Shown piece by piece: positions 1-5,775 of a stretch of 7,540 bases of DNA; the stretch's first letter is position 1, and each line of letters opens with the position of its first letter. The position numbers and the translations under genes are program-made. The stretch is from Tardiphaga sp. (lineage in GTDB: Bacteria > Pseudomonadota > Alphaproteobacteria > Rhizobiales > Xanthobacteraceae): NCBI GenBank assembly GCA_028290765.1, contig JAQGJF010000071.1:1-7540 (forward strand), written 5' to 3'. Under the pieces are notes generated by a model that worked only from the letters and a program-made list of their open reading frames with translations, was not told where the DNA came from and searched no databases.

Positions 1-683
1 ATGCGCAGGCCGGTGAAGATGTAGGGCGCCGCGGCGGAGATCATGATCTTCCAGAAAAACTCCAGCGGATTGAGCTGCACGACCGCGGCAACGTTGCGGT
101 AATCCTGAGGGATGTTGCGGATGCCCACGGCGGTGTTGATGATGATCGGCCAGATCGAGGTGATGAAGATCACGAAGATCGCCGACGGCTGGCCGTCGCG
201 AAATGCCGCAAGCGACAGCGGCAACCACGCCAGTGGCGGTATAGTCCGCAACACTTGGAAGATCGGGTCGAGCCCGCGCATCGCCCAGACCGATTGGCCG
301 ACCAGCGTGCCCAGCGCGATGCCGGCAATAGCGGCGAGCGAATAGCCCAGTGCGACGCGCTGCAGGCTGGCGGAAAGATGCCAGAACAGGCCTCTGTCGA
401 TGCCGCCGCGATCGAAGAACGGATCGAAGATCAGCTCCCTGGTTTCCTTGAAAACCCGGGACGGCGGCGGTAGCGTCGAGCCGGCGCGCCGACACACCAG
501 TTCCCAGAACAGCATCAAGAGCGCGAGCACGATCAGCGGCGGCAGCACGCGCACCGCGACGTCCTTTGCCGCCTTGAGGTATTTTTCCGAGACCGGAAGC
601 CGCTTCGGCAGCAGTTTCACGACTGCGGCCGGCGTGCTCGTAAGAACCGCGGCGGATTCGATCTTCTTGGCGGGCATATTCAT
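1..683 (-). CDS. NrtB-like ABC transporter permease (3' end outside window)
   Basis: Inner-membrane permease of a nitrate/sulfonate/taurine-type ABC importer; 227 N-terminal residues are visible and the frame is open at the left edge. Hydrophobic segments lie at about residues 46-65, 111-129, 141-160 and 168-187. Residues 198-227 (from NVAAVV to the end PYIFTGLR) match the cytoplasmic EAA loop that contacts the ATPase, in the form typical of NrtB proteins. Family members are about 280-290 residues, so roughly 55-60 are missing. The start ATG at 683 lies 3 nt after the stop of the binding-protein gene; a second in-frame ATG follows two codons later. The spacing indicates one transcript and coupled translation. 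The substrate is inferred from the upstream NrtA-like gene; the permease alone would not separate nitrate from bicarbonate, taurine or sulfonates. Confidence 0.9.
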   Translation of the reverse strand, partial: MNMPAKKIESAAVLTSTPAAVVKLLPKRLPVSEKYLKAAKDVAVRVLPPLIVLALLMLFWELVCRRAGSTLPPPSRVFKETRELIFDPFFDRGGIDRGLFWHLSASLQRVALGYSLAAIAGIALGTLVGQSVWAMRGLDPIFQVLRTIPPLAWLPLSLAAFRDGQPSAIFVIFITSIWPIIINTAVGIRNIPQDYRNVAAVVQLNPLEFFWKIMISAAAPYIFTGLR

Positions 684-686
684 TGA

Positions 687-2003
687 TCAGACCTCGACGC
701 GCTTGATCGACAGCGACTTCAGATAAGCCGCCGGATTTTCCGGGTCGAACACCTTGCCGTCGAAGAAGGTTTCCTTGCCGCGCGAGGTCGAGGCCGGAAT
801 ATCTGAGGCTGCGACGCCGAGATCCTTGGCGGCGTCTTTCCAGAGGTCTTCGCGGTTGACCTTGGCGATCAGCGCCTTGGCGTCGTACCCCGCCTCGTAT
901 TTGCCCCAGCGGATGTCCTCGGTGATGAACCAGAGGTCGTGGCTCGGATAAGGATACGACGCGTGGTCGGCCCAGAATCGCATCATATGAGGTGAGTTCT
1001 CGACCACCCTGCCGGTGCCGTAGTCGAACTTGCCCTTGACGCGGTCGGTCACGTCATCGACCGGGCAGTTGATCCACTGCCGCTTGGCGCAAATGGCCGC
1101 GACTTCCTCGCGGTTGTCAGGCTTCTCGCACCACTGCTGAGCTTCCATCACCGCCATCAGCAGCGCTTTGGCGGCCTTCGGGTACTTGTCGACATAGGCG
1201 GCGCGCATACCGAAGGATTTTTCCGGATGCTTGTCCCAGAGTTCGCCCGTGGTGATCGCGGTGTAGCCGATCTCCTGATGGATCAATTGCAGATTCCACG
1301 GCTCGCAGACACAGAAGCAATCCATGGTTCCGACCTTCATGTTGGCGACCATCTGCGGCGGCGGCACCACGATGGTTTCGATGTCCTTGTCGGGATCGAT
1401 GCCGCCGGCGGCAAGCCAATAGCGGATCCACAGATCGTGGGTGCCGCCCGGGAACGTCATCGCGGCCTTGATCGATTTGCCGGAGGCCTTCTTCTTGTCG
1501 AGCGCCACCTTGAAGGGCGCGGTGTCAAGGCCGAGCTTGAGGTCGGCGTACTCCTTCGCCACCGAGATGCATTGCGCGTCGAGATTCAATCGGGCCAGGA
1601 TATACATCGGTGTCGGAACGTTGTTCTGCGTCACCTTGCCGGACGAGATCAGGTACGGCATTGGCGACAGGATATGCGCGCCATCGATACCGTTGCCTTC
1701 CGAGCCGAGCACGAGGTTATCGCGCGTGGTCCCCCACGACGCCTGCTTGAGCACGTCGACGTCCGGCATGCCGTATTTGGCGAACAGACCCTTGTCCTTG
1801 GCGACGAACAACGCGCCGGCATCGCTGAGTGCGATGAAGCCGAGTTTCGCGGCGGTCACTTCCGGACCGGCGCCCTGCGCGAAGGCCCCCGCCGGGAAAT
1901 TCAGCTTTGCGGCTGCGAGCAGCGCTGCGGTTCCAGCGCCCGCCTTGAGGATCTGACGGCGGCTCAAGCCACGCGGCAATGAGTTATTCCGAGTCTTCGT
2001 CAT
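687..2003 (-). CDS. nrtA: NrtA/CmpA-family nitrate-type ABC transporter substrate-binding protein, Tat-exported
   Basis: Periplasmic binding protein (438 aa) that delivers nitrate, or a related small oxyanion, to the permease encoded directly downstream. A twin-arginine signal is clear: SRRQILK at residues 14-20, a hydrophobic AAALLAAA-like stretch, and a likely cleavage after AFA (40-42). The mature part carries NrtA-family blocks: SWGTTRDN (89-96), FPGGTHDLWIRYWLAAGG (184-201), VCEPWN (232-237) and LWDKHPEKSFG (255-265). W90, Q144, H189 and K258 appear, by hand alignment, to match the nitrate-contacting Trp, Gln, His and Lys of cyanobacterial NrtA. The start ATG has an AAAGGAC ribosome binding site (2014-2020) 10 nt upstream. 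A sigma-54-like promoter lies about 165 nt upstream, consistent with nitrogen control. The family also includes bicarbonate binders (CmpA) and uncharacterised paralogues, so nitrate is probable, not proven. Confidence 0.88.
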   Translation of the reverse strand: MTKTRNNSLPRGLSRRQILKAGAGTAALLAAAKLNFPAGAFAQGAGPEVTAAKLGFIALSDAGALFVAKDKGLFAKYGMPDVDVLKQASWGTTRDNLVLGSEGNGIDGAHILSPMPYLISSGKVTQNNVPTPMYILARLNLDAQCISVAKEYADLKLGLDTAPFKVALDKKKASGKSIKAAMTFPGGTHDLWIRYWLAAGGIDPDKDIETIVVPPPQMVANMKVGTMDCFCVCEPWNLQLIHQEIGYTAITTGELWDKHPEKSFGMRAAYVDKYPKAAKALLMAVMEAQQWCEKPDNREEVAAICAKRQWINCPVDDVTDRVKGKFDYGTGRVVENSPHMMRFWADHASYPYPSHDLWFITEDIRWGKYEAGYDAKALIAKVNREDLWKDAAKDLGVAASDIPASTSRGKETFFDGKVFDPENPAAYLKSLSIKRVEV

Positions 2004-2059
2004 GGATAAGGTTGTCCTTTGCGTCTGAATGGCCGTCCCCGTCTCGCGTCACCGGTGCT

Positions 2060-2098
2060 CATGCGCAGGCACAGAAACGCATGCTGGGGAGGCCCCAG
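2060..2098 (-). other. Two adjacent hairpins in the nrtA leader
   Basis: On the minus strand a 6-bp stem CTGGGG/CCCCAG with loop CCT (2098-2084) is followed without a spacer by a 6-bp stem CATGCG/CGCATG with a 12-nt loop (2083-2060). Both lie in the predicted untranslated leader, ending about 57 nt before the nrtA ATG. No U-run follows, so they are not an intrinsic terminator. Nitrate assimilation leaders are often controlled by NasT (ANTAR domain) antitermination at two hexaloop hairpins, but neither loop here is a hexaloop, so that role is not supported. Confidence 0.4.
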
Positions 2099-2166
2099 TT
2101 TTGCCGGTTACACAATTCGGATGATTGGTTTCGAAGGACGGCATCAATGGCGTCGGAACAAAGCTA

Positions 2167-2183
2167 TTCAAGCTTCATGCCAA
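2167..2183 (-). promoter_or_regulatory. Candidate sigma-54 (-24/-12) promoter for the nrtA-like operon
   Basis: The minus strand reads TTGGCATGAAGCTTGAA. Against the RpoN consensus TGGCAC-N5-TTGCW it keeps the GG of the -24 box, the exact 5-nt spacer and the TTG of the -12 box; it differs at two positions (C to T in TGGCAC, C to A in TTGC). The second change hits the usually conserved GC of the -12 element, which lowers confidence. Transcription would begin near 2156 and give a leader of about 150 nt. Nitrate uptake is commonly under NtrC/RpoN control, which fits. Confidence 0.45.
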
Positions 2184-2216
2184 GCGCGCAGAACGAAAAT
2201 ATCTATTTATTTGCAA

Positions 2217-2229
2217 TAAGTTGTAGATT
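2217..2229 (-). promoter_or_regulatory. IHF-like site between dyad and promoter
   Basis: AATCTACAACTTA on the minus strand matches the IHF consensus WATCAANNNNTTR at all but one fixed position. It sits about 35 nt upstream of the -24 box and downstream of the 33-bp dyad, where IHF bending normally lies in sigma-54 promoters. A single short match in AT-rich DNA can arise by chance; the position is what makes it worth recording. Confidence 0.35.
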
Positions 2230-2278
2230 TACCCGATCCCGCTCAAGGATAACGACGCGCATTCAAAATTTGCGTTTA

Positions 2279-2311
2279 GCTCATTTCTTGTGCGCCGCAC
2301 AAAAAATGAGC
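2279..2311. promoter_or_regulatory. 33-bp near-perfect dyad (candidate operator or enhancer site)
   Basis: Two 16-nt arms flank a single central base at 2295. The minus-strand arms are GCTCATTTTTTGTGCG and CGCACAAGAAATGAGC, with one mismatch (T opposite G) in 16. The inner core is TTGTGC-N3-GCACAA. It lies about 86 nt beyond the dioxygenase stop, and its centre is about 114 nt upstream of the proposed -24 box, a typical enhancer distance. No T-run follows on either strand, so a protein-binding dyad is more likely than a terminator. It is not an NtrC site, since NtrC half-sites (GCAC...GTGC) have the opposite orientation. Confidence 0.6.
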
Positions 2312-2339
2312 AGGCGTTATCGCGCGACGATCCGGGAGC

Positions 2340-2398
2340 ATCGGTGCAACCAGAAACGAGGCCGTTCTGGCCGGCCAAATCTCGTCGCTGGTGCCGAT
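2340..2398 (-). other. Imperfect stem-loop at the 3' end of the dioxygenase gene
   Basis: Nested complementary blocks can pair into one long interrupted stem: ATCGG/CCGAT (2340-2344 with 2394-2398), ACCAG/CTGGT (2349-2353 with 2388-2392), ACGAG/CTCGT (2356-2360 with 2381-2385), plus GGCC/GGCC inside. It begins at the stop codon of the dioxygenase gene. There is no T-run, so it may be a 3'-end stabilising structure or a factor-dependent terminator. GC-rich DNA makes chance pairing plausible. Confidence 0.3.
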
Positions 2399-3309
2399 CA
2401 GGCGTCCATGGTTTCCGGCATCATCGGCTGCGGAACGGTGCCCGCGCCCGGCCGCATCCGGAATTCGTATGTCATCAAGTGCCACGGCCCGGAGGTCGGC
2501 TTGCCGTCCGGCATGACGGGATCGGTGCGCTTTTCAACCTTGGCAATGAGTTCGTCCTTCACGCCGAACACCACATCGGAATCGATATATTTGTCGCCTT
2601 CGATGAAGACGTGGGTGATCAGCGGCTCATAACCGGGGGCGGCGACGAGAAAATGCACATGCGCCGGGCGCATCGGGTGCCGCCGGGTCTGCAGGATCAT
2701 TTCGCCAACCGGACCATCGGTCGGGATCGGATAGCTGCATGGCAGGATGGTGCGGAAGAAAAACCGGCCGTCGGCATCGGTGATAAATCTGGCCCGCGAT
2801 GACGGCCCGTCGGTTTCGTAGGTCGGCTTTTGCGAATCGTAATAGCCGTCGTCGTCGGCATGCCAGACGTCCACCGGCACGCCGGCCAGCGGCTTGCCCG
2901 CCAGATCGGTGACCCGGCTGCTCACGAACATGCGCTCGCCCTCGAGGTTCGGCGAAATATCCGAACCGTGCGCCATGGCCTTGTGCTCGCCGACGTAGAA
3001 CGGGCCCAGCACCGTGGTCTCGGTGGCGCCCTCGCGCTCGCGATGGTTCACCGCGTCGACCAGCATCGAAACCCCGAACACGTCCGACAGCAGGATGAAT
3101 TCCTGGCGGGTCGGGGTGCATTTTTGTCCGGTCCGGGTCAGAAAATCGATCGCGTAGCTCCATTCATCGAAGGTCAGATCGGTCTTGCGGACAAAATCGT
3201 GCAACGACTTCACCAACTCCTCCATCAGGAATTTGACACGCGGATCCGGCGTTTCGTCGAAGCTGCGGATGACGGCGGCGGTGAGTTCAGTGTCGTTGAA
3301 CTGGGTCAT
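2398..3309 (-). CDS. Intradiol ring-cleavage dioxygenase (hydroxyquinol/catechol 1,2-dioxygenase type)
   Basis: Non-haem Fe(III) enzyme (303 aa) that inserts O2 between two adjacent ring hydroxyls, giving a muconate or maleylacetate product in the cytosol. Residues 1-95 form the helical N-terminal domain of catechol/hydroxyquinol dioxygenases, absent from protocatechuate 3,4-dioxygenase. The catalytic domain follows (about 96-290). Predicted iron ligands are all present: Y157 (DDGYYDSQ), Y193 (CSYPIPTDG), H217 and H219 (RPAHVHF), with the conserved R214. LGPFYV (101-106) and the block ITHVFIEGDKYIDSDVVFGV (231-250) favour the hydroxyquinol-type branch, but substrate cannot be fixed by eye. 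AGGAC (3316-3320) lies 6 nt before the ATG. It follows the ligK-type gene on the same strand after 100 nt, so cotranscription is likely. No signal peptide. Confidence 0.9.
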   Translation of the reverse strand: MTQFNDTELTAAVIRSFDETPDPRVKFLMEELVKSLHDFVRKTDLTFDEWSYAIDFLTRTGQKCTPTRQEFILLSDVFGVSMLVDAVNHREREGATETTVLGPFYVGEHKAMAHGSDISPNLEGERMFVSSRVTDLAGKPLAGVPVDVWHADDDGYYDSQKPTYETDGPSSRARFITDADGRFFFRTILPCSYPIPTDGPVGEMILQTRRHPMRPAHVHFLVAAPGYEPLITHVFIEGDKYIDSDVVFGVKDELIAKVEKRTDPVMPDGKPTSGPWHLMTYEFRMRPGAGTVPQPMMPETMDA

Positions 3310-3376
3310 GGGTTCGTCCTGTGGCGAGGCGGCTAAGGCCTTTGAGGATACAACAAATCATCTATCCGAGGTAGGT

Positions 3377-3402
3377 CCGCAACTTCCTGAAACTCTTTGC
3401 GG
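3377..3402 (-). other. Small intergenic hairpin between aldolase and dioxygenase genes
   Basis: CCGCAA and TTGCGG (3377-3382 and 3397-3402) form a 6-bp stem with a 14-nt loop, 7 nt after the aldolase stop. No T-run follows on the minus strand. It could be an attenuating or mRNA-processing structure within the 100-nt gap, or chance. Confidence 0.25.
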
Positions 3403-3409
3403 GGAACCG

Positions 3410-4099
3410 TCAGTCCTCCGGCTCGTCGAGATAGACCAGACCCGCTTTCGCCAGGGGCTCACGCATTTTATAGAGATCGAGCCCCAGCACGCCGGCGGCC
3501 AGTTGCTTGCGCTTTTGCTCCTCGTTGACGGCGCGTTCACGGGCTTTTGTAGCCACCTCCTCGGCCAGCTTGAGCGGCACCGCCATCACGCCATCGTCAT
3601 CGGCGACGATCACATCGCCCGGCTTGACCGCAAGGCCCGCGCAAACGATCGGAATATTGACCGAGCCGAGCGTCGCCTTGACCGTTCCTTTCGCCGAAAT
3701 CGCCCGCGACCAGACCGGAAAACCCATTTCCTTGAGCGTGCTGACGTCGCGGCAGCCGGCGTCGATCACCAGACCAATCCCGCCCTGCGCCTTGAGCGAT
3801 GTCGCCAGCAAATCGCCGAACATCCCGTCGCTGTTTTCAGCCGTGACACCTACCACCAGCACATCGCCTTCGCGGCATTGTTCGATGGCGACATGCAGCA
3901 TCCAGTTGTCGCCAGGTTGCGCCAGGATAGTGACCGCGGTTCCGGCAATTTGAGCCCCGGACCAGATCGGACGCATATAGGGCTGCATCAACCCGATGCG
4001 TCCCGCCGCTTCGTGAACGGTCGCCACGCCGTGCGAGGCCAACTCCGAGATAATCGAAGGCTTGGCACGCGGAATGTTTCTGACGACGACGGACTTCAT
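3410..4099 (-). CDS. ligK: 4-carboxy-4-hydroxy-2-oxoadipate aldolase / oxaloacetate decarboxylase (LigK/GalC, RraA fold)
   Basis: Class II, metal-dependent aldolase (229 aa) that splits 4-carboxy-4-hydroxy-2-oxoadipate to pyruvate and oxaloacetate, the last step of the protocatechuate 4,5-cleavage and gallate pathways. The RraA-like fold is complete. Visible family blocks are [14 protein letters not shown] (24-37), [14 protein letters not shown] (62-75), FGDLLATSL (94-102), [10 protein letters not shown] (109-118) and the [12 protein letters not shown] segment (160-171). R117-D118 correspond to the catalytic Arg and metal-binding Asp. The C-terminal LGLDLYKMR (205-213) separates true aldolases from the RNase E inhibitor RraA. 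The ATG at 4099 is chosen because AGGGAG (4105-4110) lies 5 nt upstream and MKSVVVRNI matches the family N-terminus; the frame extends to 4141 without either support. It is first of a two-gene unit with the dioxygenase and divergent from the serine hydrolase. Confidence 0.9.
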   Translation of the reverse strand: MKSVVVRNIPRAKPSIISELASHGVATVHEAAGRIGLMQPYMRPIWSGAQIAGTAVTILAQPGDNWMLHVAIEQCREGDVLVVGVTAENSDGMFGDLLATSLKAQGGIGLVIDAGCRDVSTLKEMGFPVWSRAISAKGTVKATLGSVNIPIVCAGLAVKPGDVIVADDDGVMAVPLKLAEEVATKARERAVNEEQKRKQLAAGVLGLDLYKMREPLAKAGLVYLDEPED

Positions 4100-4356
4100 G
4101 AAAACTCCCTGGACTGCTGCAAACAACCGTTGACCGGGCAAGATCTATTGCCTTTTCGACGACCCTGCCATCGCACAGGCGGTGATTTCAGGCAACGCAT
4201 CGCTGGGATGACAATTCACGGGGATGTCGATTGCAGTGCGAAAACCGGCGCTCCAAACCAATAGAACCCGAAATCATTTTCGGCTAACAGGGGTTCGGCC
4301 CGAATTCCCGGCCTGGCGCCGGGCGACACCTTCGACAACGATCAAGTGACCGATCC
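4100..4356. promoter_or_regulatory. Divergent promoter region between ligK and the serine hydrolase
   Basis: These 257 nt separate outward-facing genes and must hold promoters for both, but I see no convincing -35/-10 pair on either strand. Two symmetric elements stand out: CCGAAA-TCAT-TTTCGG at 4268-4283, a 6-bp inverted repeat that could be a small operator, and CCCGGC-CTGGC-GCCGGG at 4307-4323, a GC hairpin in the likely leader of the plus-strand gene about 33 nt before its ATG. No regulator gene is in the window. Confidence 0.4.
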
Positions 4357-5631
4357 ATGCCCCTTCAAGTCCTTAAGCCGTCGCCAGCCTCCCCCGCAGC
4401 CGCCGGCATGTCAGAGGCCGGCTTTCGCCGCATCGAAGACCATCTGAAACGCCGATACATCGATGCCGGACGCTTTCCCGGGACCCAGTTGCTCGTGTAC
4501 CGCCGTGGCCAGATCGTTCACAGCACCGTGCAGGGCTTCGCCGATATCGAGCGCAAGGCGCCGGTGAAAGCCGACACCATCTTCCGCATCTATTCCATGA
4601 CCAAGCCGATTGCATCGGTGGCCTTCATGATGCTGTTCGAGGAAGGCCGCGTCGCGCTCGACGAGCCCGTCCACAAATACATCCCGCAATGGAAGGATCT
4701 CGGGGTCTTTCAGGGCGGCACGGCGCTGACGTTCAAGACCAGGCCGCCGGCGCGGCCGATGCTGATCGTCGACCTGCTGCGTCACACCTCCGGCCTGACC
4801 TATGGATTCCAGGAACGCACCAATGTCGACGCCGTCTATCGGGAGAAAAAGATCGGAGAGATCGAAAAGGCCGGAACGCTGCAATCGATGATCGACGACC
4901 TGGCGAAAATCCCGCTGGAATTCTCGCCCGGGGAGGCCTGGAACTACTCGGTTTCCACCGACGTCCTCGGCTATCTGGTCGAGAAAATCAGCGGCAAGCC
5001 GTTCGAGCAATTCCTGCAAGAGCGCATTTTCGGCCCGCTCGGCATGAACGATACCGGCTTCTTCGTCGCCCCGGACAAGGCCCACCGCTTTGCCGCCTGT
5101 TACGCCGCCGATGGCAAGGGCGGCATGACCCTGTACGACGATCCAACCACAAGCTCGTTTCTCTCAGCTCCGTCGCTGATATCGGGCGGCGGCGGGTTGT
5201 GCTCGACCGCGGCCGATTATCTCACCTTTTGCCGGGCGCTGCTCAATGGCGGCGAACTCGGCGGTATCCGCCTGATCGGCCCAAAGACGCTCGCTCTGAT
5301 GACCACCAACCATTTGCCGGGCGGACGCGATCTCACGGAGATGTCGAAATCGCTGTTCAGCGAGGCGACCTATGCCGGCGTCGGCTTCGGTCTTGGCTTC
5401 TCCATCACGATGGACCCGGCGAAAACCCTGATTCCGGGCAGCGCCGGTGAATACGCCTGGGGCGGTGCCGCGACCACATCGTTCTGGATCGACCCCGCGG
5501 AAGACCTGATTGCGATCTTCATGACCCAGGTGTTGCCGTCGAGTGCCTATCCGGTGCGGCGCGAACTGCGCACCATGATCTATTCCGCGATCACCGAGAG
5601 CAATCTGGGCCGCCATCCATCCTTCGGCTAA
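4357..5631 (+). CDS. Serine hydrolase of the beta-lactamase/class C fold (family VIII esterase type)
   Basis: A 424-residue enzyme of the penicillin-binding/beta-lactamase superfamily, probably an esterase or amide hydrolase of unknown substrate. The nucleophile motif SMTK is at 80-83 (Ser80, Lys83). The second motif is Y197-S-V in place of Tyr-x-Asn, a pattern common in family VIII esterases. The third position, usually KTG, is W368-G-G-A. RHTSGLTY (142-149) and the GGGGLCSTAADY segment (277-288) are further family marks. There is no signal peptide or membrane anchor, so it is likely cytoplasmic and not a periplasmic beta-lactamase. The ATG at 4357 has only a weak AAGTGA upstream; the next Met (codon 18) has no better site. 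Length fits full-length family VIII enzymes. Transcribed away from ligK, and a role in the same aromatic pathway is unproven. Confidence 0.88.
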   Translation: MPLQVLKPSPASPAAAGMSEAGFRRIEDHLKRRYIDAGRFPGTQLLVYRRGQIVHSTVQGFADIERKAPVKADTIFRIYSMTKPIASVAFMMLFEEGRVALDEPVHKYIPQWKDLGVFQGGTALTFKTRPPARPMLIVDLLRHTSGLTYGFQERTNVDAVYREKKIGEIEKAGTLQSMIDDLAKIPLEFSPGEAWNYSVSTDVLGYLVEKISGKPFEQFLQERIFGPLGMNDTGFFVAPDKAHRFAACYAADGKGGMTLYDDPTTSSFLSAPSLISGGGGLCSTAADYLTFCRALLNGGELGGIRLIGPKTLALMTTNHLPGGRDLTEMSKSLFSEATYAGVGFGLGFSITMDPAKTLIPGSAGEYAWGGAATTSFWIDPAEDLIAIFMTQVLPSSAYPVRRELRTMIYSAITESNLGRHPSFG

Positions 5632-5724
5632 CTAAAGTGTTCTCAAGCGAAAGCCTGCCCCGAACTTGATCCGGGGTGGATGCCAGTTCGCTTGAAGAAA
5701 ACGCGTCAAAACAACAATGTGGAG

Positions 5725-5753
5725 CTTCGGTTCTGATGCCATCAGAACCGAAG
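5725..5753. repeat. Perfect 13-bp-stem hairpin
   Basis: CTTCGGTTCTGAT (5725-5737) and its exact reverse complement ATCAGAACCGAAG (5741-5753) are separated by GCC. This is the strongest hairpin in the window and the right half of the composite repeat. It lies about 94 nt after the serine hydrolase stop and 22 nt beyond the 98-aa gene's stop, so it can form at the 3' end of both transcripts. Without a T-run it is more likely a repeat-borne mRNA end structure than a classic intrinsic terminator. Confidence 0.75.
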
Positions 5754-5775
5754 TTCCAGATCCGAAGTTCCAGAT
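5748..5775. repeat. Two-copy 14-bp tandem repeat
   Basis: CCGAAGTTCCAGAT occurs twice head to tail without mismatch (5748-5761 and 5762-5775). The first copy begins inside the right arm of the 13-bp hairpin, and the last base of the second copy is part of the stop codon of the minus-strand 98-aa gene. It looks like a slippage duplication at the repeat edge. Confidence 0.75.

Larger units (their letters stand above)
2004..2397. other. 394-nt intergenic control region ahead of the nrtA-like gene
   Basis: No convincing gene lies here. Reading on the minus strand toward nrtA it holds, in order: an imperfect stem just after the dioxygenase stop (2340-2398), a 33-bp dyad (2279-2311), an IHF-like site (2217-2229), a sigma-54-like promoter (2167-2183), a two-hairpin leader (2060-2098) and the nrtA ribosome binding site. 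Part of the stretch (about 2190-2280) is visibly more AT-rich than the flanking genes. Its size and content suggest the importer is transcribed separately from the dioxygenase gene upstream. Confidence 0.7.
5632..5775. repeat. Composite intergenic repeat between convergent genes
   Basis: The 143-nt spacer between two convergent genes is almost wholly repeat-like. An outer 9-bp inverted repeat, TCAAGCGAA (5643-5651) and TTCGCTTGA (5687-5695), encloses a GC stem CCCCG/CGGGG (5658-5662 with 5672-5676). The tract GAAGAAAACGCGTCAAAACAA (from 5694) and the hairpin beyond it resemble, from memory, a dispersed intergenic repeat frequent in Bradyrhizobium. Copy number cannot be tested from one window. 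It may also end transcription from both sides, though no T-run is present. Confidence 0.6.

Noticed and set aside
1227..1982. 251-codon open frame on the plus strand
   Set aside because: Antisense to the well-supported NrtA-like gene, and its product is Arg/His/Asp-rich without domains.
2060..2098. Leader hairpins as an ANTAR/NasT target
   Set aside because: That motif needs two hexaloops with A at position 1 and G at position 4; the loops here are 3 and 12 nt.
2279..2311. Dyad as an intrinsic terminator or NtrC site
   Set aside because: There is no T-run after either arm, and the GTGC/GCAC half-sites are inverted relative to the NtrC consensus.
2290..2802. Open frames filling part of the 2004-2397 gap on both strands
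   Set aside because: They begin at the 33-bp dyad (both strands give a similar peptide because the DNA is palindromic) and continue as shadows of the dioxygenase gene. No ribosome binding sites are seen.
4100..4141. N-terminal extension of the aldolase to 4141
   Set aside because: The inner ATG at 4099 has a good AGGGAG 5 nt upstream and matches the family N-terminus; the extension has neither.
3185..4264. 359-codon open frame on the plus strand
   Set aside because: It lies antisense to the aldolase and the start of the dioxygenase. Its translation is rich in Arg, His and Asp with no recognisable domain, as expected from the complement of GC-rich codons.
5632..5775. CRISPR array or insertion sequence remnant
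   Set aside because: There are only two 14-bp tandem copies with no spacers, no transposase fragment and no terminal repeats with target duplication.
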